From Candidatus Stercoripulliclostridium pullicola (lineage in GTDB: Bacteria; Bacillota; Clostridia; Christensenellales; DTU072): 10,661 bases of DNA. Both the position numbers and the translations under genes were made by a program. Below, one piece after another: positions 7,409 through 10,661 of this stretch. Under the pieces are notes generated by a model. It made no database searches and was not told the origin of the DNA. It saw only the letters and a program-made list of their open reading frames with translations. The stretch is from positions 1-10,661 of the forward strand of contig JADINF010000065.1 of assembly GCA_017694145.1 (NCBI GenBank). Direction: 5' to 3'. Each line of letters starts with the position of its first letter. Within the stretch, counting starts at the first letter, position 1.

Positions 7409-7987
7409 TTAAACGGACATTATCTCGGTTTCTTTGTCGGAGCAGATCTTGTCGATATCGGATATCGCGGCGTTGACGGCTTTGTCTACGTCCTTCTCGA
7501 GCGCGAAAAGATCGTCCTCGGTAACGACGGAATCCTTCTTATAGCCGCGCAGAAGATCTATTGCGTCCCTGCGGATATTGCGAACGGCAACCTTGGCGTT
7601 CTCGCCCGCCACTTTAACGTCTTTAACGAGCGATCTGCGGCGTTCCTCGGTAAGTTCGGGGAATACCATTCTCAGCACTTTACCGTCGTTGGTGGGGAAG
7701 ATACCCACGTTGGCGGCGATGATCGCTTTCTCGACCGCCTTGAGCGCGCTCTGATCCCAGACGTTGATGACGAGCATCCTCGCTTCGGGCACGGTGATAT
7801 TAGCCATTTGATTTAACGGCGTGTCTACGCCGTAATAAGGCACGGTCACTTTGTCGAGGATATGCGGATTGGCGCGGCCCGCTCTCAAGGACTGCAACTC
7901 GGTACGGAGATTGGAAATAGTCTTGGCGGTGCGTTCTTCGAGATCGTCGAAAACCATTGCGACTTCGGTTACTTCGTATTTGGACAT
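7409..7987 (-). CDS. frr: Ribosome recycling factor
   Basis: This cytoplasmic protein works with EF-G to split post-termination ribosomes. The product has 192 residues, slightly above the usual 185 because of a short N-terminal extension. Family hallmarks are LRAGRANP (34-41), VPYYG (49-53), the domain II core TPLNQMANITVPEAR (56-70), DGKVLRMVFPELTEERR (101-117) and the C-terminal helix with RNIRRDA (136-142). The ATG at 7987 is chosen because AAGGAG (7998-7993) sits 5 bases upstream; Met11 is a less likely start. It is the first gene of the main operon and is separated from pyrH, its usual direct neighbour, by a lipoprotein gene and a long non-coding stretch. Confidence 0.97.
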   Translation of the reverse strand: MSKYEVTEVAMVFDDLEERTAKTISNLRTELQSLRAGRANPHILDKVTVPYYGVDTPLNQMANITVPEARMLVINVWDQSALKAVEKAIIAANVGIFPTNDGKVLRMVFPELTEERRRSLVKDVKVAGENAKVAVRNIRRDAIDLLRGYKKDSVVTEDDLFALEKDVDKAVNAAISDIDKICSDKETEIMSV

Positions 7988-8023
7988 AATAACTCCTTAT
8001 GTAGTCGTAATTTTGATACGCCT

Positions 8024-8079
8024 ATTTTACCATAAATACGCCGCGCGTTTCAAGAGAATATATATAAAAATTAAATATA
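8024..8079 (-). promoter_or_regulatory. Promoter of the frr-uppS-cdsA-dxr-rseP-ispG operon with AT-rich upstream element
   Basis: On the minus strand TTGAAA (8053-8048) and TAAAAT (8029-8024) are 18 bases apart, and the -10 is preceded by TGG, an extended -10 element. Directly upstream of the -35, positions 8079-8058 are almost only A and T, like an UP element. The predicted start near 8017 leaves about 30 bases before the frr ATG, including the AAGGAG site. This suggests a strong housekeeping promoter that is independent of pyrH. Confidence 0.7.
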
Positions 8080-8188
8080 GCCTCAGAACCGCCGCGCGCT
8101 CCCGCGAACGCCCCGACGGCATTAAAACGGATATGTTACAAAAATCCGATAGCAAAACACCCGAATTTCCGAAAATAAGCACTATTAG

Positions 8189-8213
8189 GTAGCTATAGCT
8201 ACATAAAATTTTA
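8189..8213. repeat. Two adjacent perfect palindromes
   Basis: GTAGCTATAGCTAC (8189-8202) and TAAAATTTTA (8204-8213) are both perfect dyads separated by one base. Their position, about 140 bases upstream of the frr promoter -35 and inside an AT-rich island, would suit a regulator binding site. They have no strong terminator character. No specific regulator can be named. Confidence 0.35.
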
Positions 8214-8450
8214 CGCATTATATTAAATTCCGTAACAAAAATTTCGGTGCGGAACGCGCGGAATGCACCCTCATCAACCGTCGCCGAATACGGAGTGGAA
8301 ACGAAATATGCCGCTTCCCTATTGCTTGAACCGTCTGCGTCGCTCTGCCGCCGTAGTCCGAGCGCACGCCGAAAGCGCTCATTACAACGCCGTTTAAAGT
8401 AGCGCAGACTCCGTCCTCAGCGGCCGATTTACCCGCACGTGCGGTTCTAT

Positions 8451-8475
8451 AAACCGCTTCCGCGGTTTGTTTTTA
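8451..8475 (+). terminator. Possible plus-strand intrinsic terminator
   Basis: AAACCGC (8451-8457) pairs perfectly with GCGGTTT (8462-8468) across a TTCC loop and is followed by GTTTTT. This is the layout of a Rho-independent terminator for rightward transcription. No plus-strand gene lies upstream, so it either ends an unannotated small RNA or is coincidental. An overlapping alternative stem (GCGGTT 8441-8446 with AACCGC 8452-8457) could compete with it. Confidence 0.3.
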
Positions 8476-8720
8476 CGTCGGGTTTTTACGTTCGCAGGGA
8501 GCAGTTTACGCGGATGATCCGAACGGTATTTCGGGAATGTTTTTACGCTCTCGGCGTTACGCGCCGCTTCTCGCACGAGCGTTGACTTATCGTATTTACG
8601 CGCGGAATTATGCGCTCTTTTTTCGCTTGAAGGCGCCGAGTTAAGGACGTCTCGACGCGCCTCCGCAGCGCTTCTTATACGGGTTTACCGATAATCGGTA
8701 TGTCGCTCGCTTCGCCGCGA

Positions 8721-8741
8721 AAGGCGCTTCGGAAGCGCCTT
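8721..8741 (-). repeat. Second hairpin behind the lipoprotein terminator
   Basis: AAGGCGCTT (8721-8729) pairs with AAGCGCCTT (8733-8741) around a three-base loop. On the minus strand it directly follows the main terminator hairpin and its T-rich tail and is followed by only TTTC. It may be a backup terminator or a 3' structure; it lacks a strong U-tract of its own. Confidence 0.4.
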
Positions 8742-8768
8742 AAAATAGCGCGCCCGTTTCGGGCGCGC
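8741..8768 (-). terminator. Intrinsic terminator of the small lipoprotein gene
   Basis: A perfect 9-bp stem, GCGCGCCCG (8748-8756) with CGGGCGCGC (8760-8768), has a three-base loop. On the minus strand it is followed by TATTTTA. It lies about 30 bases after the stop codon of the lipoprotein gene and should insulate the downstream region from it. Confidence 0.75.
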
Positions 8769-8798
8769 GTACCGTATAATAAATACATATTCTCTGCG

Positions 8799-9560
8799 TT
8801 AGTCGTTTACCGCACTCGAGAATCGTATCGTCCCCTCCCCTACCGTAACGGTAAAGGATATCGCCTCGGGCACGTCAAGTTCGCGGTTCAGAAAATCGTT
8901 CTCGCGGATAGCGTCGGGGTAATTGTCCTTGACTTCGAGCGTATTGCCGTTCACGCTGACGGAATAGCCGTTAAATTCGTAAAACTCCACGAGTTCGTCC
9001 ACGGGGTTATCGGTGAATCTCAAATCGGCGTTATTCTCTATAGTACACGAAGCGTCGCTGTTTATCGTTACGCACTCGGCGTTAGGATCCGTCAAATGCC
9101 ACGGGACCATAATATAGGCGTTACTCTCTCCAAGCCACACCGCGCAAGAATATACAGTATACAAGCTCGTACCGTCGTCGTTTTTACCGCCATAACGTAT
9201 GGCAACGGAGCGCCCGTATCGGTCGGAGAGCACTTTGCCCCATATATTTTCGCCGTGAACGACGTATTCCACACCGTCGTCGGCAACCTCGTCGAGCATG
9301 GCTTTAACGGAGTCGGCTGTGGCTTTATCGGTTTTGAAGTATGCGGCGTGTTTGGTATCCCCCAAAGGTCCTCCCTTTTTCGGATATCCGCTGTCGATAT
9401 GCAGGTAAAAGAAACCTTTTCTGAAAGTTAACACGACCACGAAATCGTCCCGATTTGTCACTTTACTGCCGTCGCACGCCGTAAATATTAGCAGACATGC
9501 GCTCACGATAACTGTCGCGACAAGAAGTATTGCAGTTTTTCTATAATACGTTTTTTTCAT
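8799..9560 (-). CDS. Predicted lipoprotein of unknown function
   Basis: I do not recognise this 253-residue protein. Residues 1-29 form a lipoprotein signal: MKKTYYRK, a hydrophobic run, and the lipobox FTAC with Cys29 followed by Asp. The mature part is soluble-looking and rich in Asp, Thr and Val, with aromatic beta-strand-like segments (DDFVVVLTFRKGFFYLHID at about 38-56; SFTVTVGEGTIRF at about 235-247) and no further membrane segment. I see no catalytic motif or known domain. The ATG at 9560 is preferred over one 10 codons upstream because it begins the signal peptide directly and has AGAGG 5 bases upstream. The gene has its own promoter and terminator and sits alone between pyrH and frr, so it is a monocistronic insert in the conserved cluster, not a partner of either gene. 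Confidence 0.85.
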   Translation of the reverse strand: MKKTYYRKTAILLVATVIVSACLLIFTACDGSKVTNRDDFVVVLTFRKGFFYLHIDSGYPKKGGPLGDTKHAAYFKTDKATADSVKAMLDEVADDGVEYVVHGENIWGKVLSDRYGRSVAIRYGGKNDDGTSLYTVYSCAVWLGESNAYIMVPWHLTDPNAECVTINSDASCTIENNADLRFTDNPVDELVEFYEFNGYSVSVNGNTLEVKDNYPDAIRENDFLNRELDVPEAISFTVTVGEGTIRFSSAVND

Positions 9561-9625
9561 AACCGCCTCTCGATGTCGATATAACGACAACGGCTGACGC
9601 GTTTTGTTCGGAAATATACGGAAAA

Positions 9626-9654
9626 ATTATAACATATAAATCAAGTACCGTCAA
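9626..9654 (-). promoter_or_regulatory. Promoter of the small lipoprotein gene
   Basis: On the minus strand TTGACG (9654-9649) and a perfect TATAAT (9631-9626) are exactly 17 bases apart, with TGT before the -10 as an extended element. The predicted start near 9619 gives a leader of about 60 bases. This is the best promoter match in the window. Confidence 0.75.
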
Positions 9655-9664
9655 TACAGTTGCC

Positions 9665-9697
9665 ATAAACATGAAAGCGGCGGGCTATGCCCGCCGC
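9665..9697 (-). terminator. Intrinsic terminator of pyrH
   Basis: GCGGCGGGC (9677-9685) pairs with GCCCGCCGC (9689-9697) across a three-base loop. On the minus strand it is followed by TTTCATGTTTAT, a broken T-rich tail. It lies about 45 bases after the pyrH stop and just before the lipoprotein promoter. Confidence 0.7.
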
Positions 9698-9743
9698 ATC
9701 GCACGTTTAGAAACGCGTCGTATTCCGTAATTCTGTCTTAGGC

Positions 9744-10448
9744 TCAGCTTATCACCGTGCCGAGTTTCTCGCCCGTCACGACTCTGAGAATGCTGTCGCG
9801 CTCGTTAAGTCCGAAAGCGACGACGGGAATGTGATTGTCCATACAAAGGCTTACGGCGGTAGTATCCATAGCGGTAAGTCCGCGCGCTATGAATTCGAGC
9901 GCGGGAATTTCGTCGAATTTCTTCGCGTCCGGATTTTTCCTCGGATCGGAATCGTATATGCCGTCCACGTTCTTGGCAAGCAGCAATGCGTCCGCTTTGA
10001 TTTCCGCAGCACGGAGCGCCGCTGTGGTGTCGGTGGTAAAGTAAGGATTGCCGGTGCCGCCTCCGAATATGACGACTCTGCCCTTCTCAAGGTGCCTTAA
10101 CGCTCTGCGAATGATATACGGCTCGGCAACCTGCGCGATGTTTATAGCGGTCATAACGCGCGTTACGACGCCTGCGCGCTCGAGCGCGTCCTGGAGCGCC
10201 AAACAGTTCAATACGGTGGCGAGCATACCCATATAGTCGGCGGTTGATCTGTCCATCTGATCGCCCTGTCTGCCGCGCCAGAAGTTACCGGCGCCTATCA
10301 CTATGCCCATGTCGACGCCCAGCTCGTGCACGGAGATTATCTGTTTGACTATACTCGCGATAACTTCTTCGTCGAGTCCGAATCCGTTCGCTCCGGCGAG
10401 CGCTTCGCCCGATATTTTGAGCAATATCCTTTTGTATTTCGTTTCCAT
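9744..10448 (-). CDS. pyrH: Uridylate kinase (UMP kinase)
   Basis: This cytoplasmic, hexameric enzyme phosphorylates UMP to UDP in pyrimidine nucleotide synthesis. The 234 residues match the family. Motifs in order are RILLKISGEAL (7-17) for phosphate binding, GAGNFWRGR (52-60), DRSTADYMGMLATVLN (66-81) for UMP binding, GGGTGNPYFTTDT (129-141) and KNVDGIY (159-165). Two ATG codons are adjacent. The second (10448) is preferred because GGAGG then lies 6 bases upstream; the first (10451) would leave only 3. The gene follows tsf as in most bacteria, but a strong terminator lies between them and a further terminator follows, so frr is not co-transcribed in the usual way. Confidence 0.97.
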   Translation of the reverse strand: METKYKRILLKISGEALAGANGFGLDEEVIASIVKQIISVHELGVDMGIVIGAGNFWRGRQGDQMDRSTADYMGMLATVLNCLALQDALERAGVVTRVMTAINIAQVAEPYIIRRALRHLEKGRVVIFGGGTGNPYFTTDTTAALRAAEIKADALLLAKNVDGIYDSDPRKNPDAKKFDEIPALEFIARGLTAMDTTAVSLCMDNHIPVVAFGLNERDSILRVVTGEKLGTVIS

Positions 10449-10484
10449 CATGCGCCTCCGAATGTATTTTGCGGATAACCGCTC

Positions 10485-10514
10485 AAAAAAAACGAGATAC
10501 CGAAGTATCTCGTT
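10485..10514 (-). terminator. Intrinsic terminator between tsf and pyrH
   Basis: AACGAGATAC (10491-10500) pairs perfectly with GTATCTCGTT (10505-10514). On the minus strand the loop is TTCG, a very stable tetraloop, and the stem runs into eight consecutive T residues. It starts 7 bases past the tsf stop. This is a textbook Rho-independent terminator, so pyrH must depend on read-through or a promoter I could not identify in the 33 bases left. Confidence 0.85.
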
Positions 10515-10520
10515 TATCGA

Positions 10521-10661
10521 TTATTTTTTCATGCTTGCGACAGCCGCATTGATCTCTTCTGCGAAATTATCGACTTTCTTCTCCAGCCCTTCGCCCATTT
10601 CGTAACGGGTGAAACGACGAATGGAAACTTTCTCTCCGCATTTAGCGGTGGTTTCGACGAC
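10521..10661 (-). CDS. tsf: Elongation factor Ts, C-terminal end (5' part outside window)
   Basis: The last 46 codons of a gene enter from the right edge and end with TAA at 10523-10521. The residues RRFTRYEMGEGLEKK followed by NFAEEINAAV match the C-terminal end of EF-Ts, the guanine nucleotide exchange factor for EF-Tu. The position directly upstream of pyrH is the standard one, and rpsB would be expected just outside the window. Confidence 0.92.
   Translation of the reverse strand, partial: VVETTAKCGEKVSIRRFTRYEMGEGLEKKVDNFAEEINAAVASMKK

Larger units (their letters stand above)
8081..8720. other. Long intergenic region without a convincing gene
   Basis: No reading frame here has a ribosome site, a recognisable protein or a sensible composition. 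I see no tRNA T-arm, tmRNA, RNase P, SRP RNA or rRNA signature on either strand. It holds an AT-rich island (about 8130-8245) containing two adjacent palindromes, and then a GC-richer part with further perfect inverted repeats at 8433-8444 (CCGCACGTGCGG), 8451-8468 and 8686-8700 (TACCGAT, one base, ATCGGTA). The octamer TTTTTACG recurs at 8470, 8483 and 8540, with shorter TTTACG copies near 8504 and 8594. It may be a decayed gene, a regulatory region or an untyped structured RNA; I cannot tell which. Confidence 0.5.

Noticed and set aside
8027..8218. Minus-strand open frame of 63 codons upstream of frr
   Set aside because: It runs through the frr promoter and AT-rich element, lacks a ribosome site and resembles nothing.
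8217..8222. Perfect minus-strand TATAAT
   Set aside because: No acceptable -35 lies 15-19 bases upstream, and the patch is AT-rich, so a chance match is likely.
8394..8576. Minus-strand open frame of 60 codons in the intergenic region
   Set aside because: It has a highly basic composition, no ribosome site, and crosses the hairpins at 8433-8468.
8081..8720. Known structured RNA or tRNA in the gap
   Set aside because: I looked for T-arm, RNase P, tmRNA and SRP RNA signatures on both strands and found none.
1..10661. CRISPR array, insertion sequence, phage or defence genes
   Set aside because: There are no direct-repeat arrays, transposase or integrase frames; every long minus-strand gene is a core function or a lipoprotein.

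Overview
All genes in this window read on the minus strand, so the genetic order runs from right to left. The layout is the broadly conserved translation and envelope cluster tsf-pyrH-frr-uppS-cdsA-dxr-rseP-ispG-polC, typical of Bacillota and especially of Clostridia. The gene order, the PolC-type (not epsilon-type) exonuclease, the short IspG, the LTAC-type lipoboxes and an InlB-type repeat lipoprotein all point to a Gram-positive, probably clostridial, host. An uncultured gut-associated lineage is possible, but that is inference and no 16S is present.

Right end (about 10661 to 9660): the last 46 residues of EF-Ts (tsf), a strong UUCG-tetraloop terminator, then pyrH (UMP kinase) with its own terminator. 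Middle (about 9654 to 7990): a small lipoprotein gene of unknown function with a near-consensus promoter and its own terminator, then about 0.75 kb without a convincing gene but with several perfect short inverted repeats, then an extended -10 promoter with an AT-rich upstream element that starts the next operon. This block separates pyrH from frr, which are usually adjacent.

Main operon (7987 to 1009): frr, uppS, cdsA, dxr, rseP, ispG and a PolC-derived gene. Genes from uppS onward mostly overlap or nearly touch (two ATGA overlaps, a 10-base overlap and an 8-base overlap), so they are probably one translationally coupled transcript. Dxr and IspG are MEP-pathway enzymes for isoprenoid precursors. 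UppS uses those precursors to make the undecaprenyl carrier. CdsA makes CDP-diacylglycerol for phospholipids. RseP is a site-2 intramembrane protease. Frr and PyrH serve ribosome recycling and pyrimidine nucleotide supply.

The two most unusual points are in this operon. The polC position holds a 515-residue protein that keeps the PolC N-terminal region, OB fold and DEDDh exonuclease but has neither PHP nor polymerase domains. The UppS protein has substitutions at several positions that are normally near-invariant. Left end (929 to 1): a separate lipoprotein gene with InlB-type and related beta repeats runs off the window and has a promoter placed so close that its mRNA would be almost leaderless.
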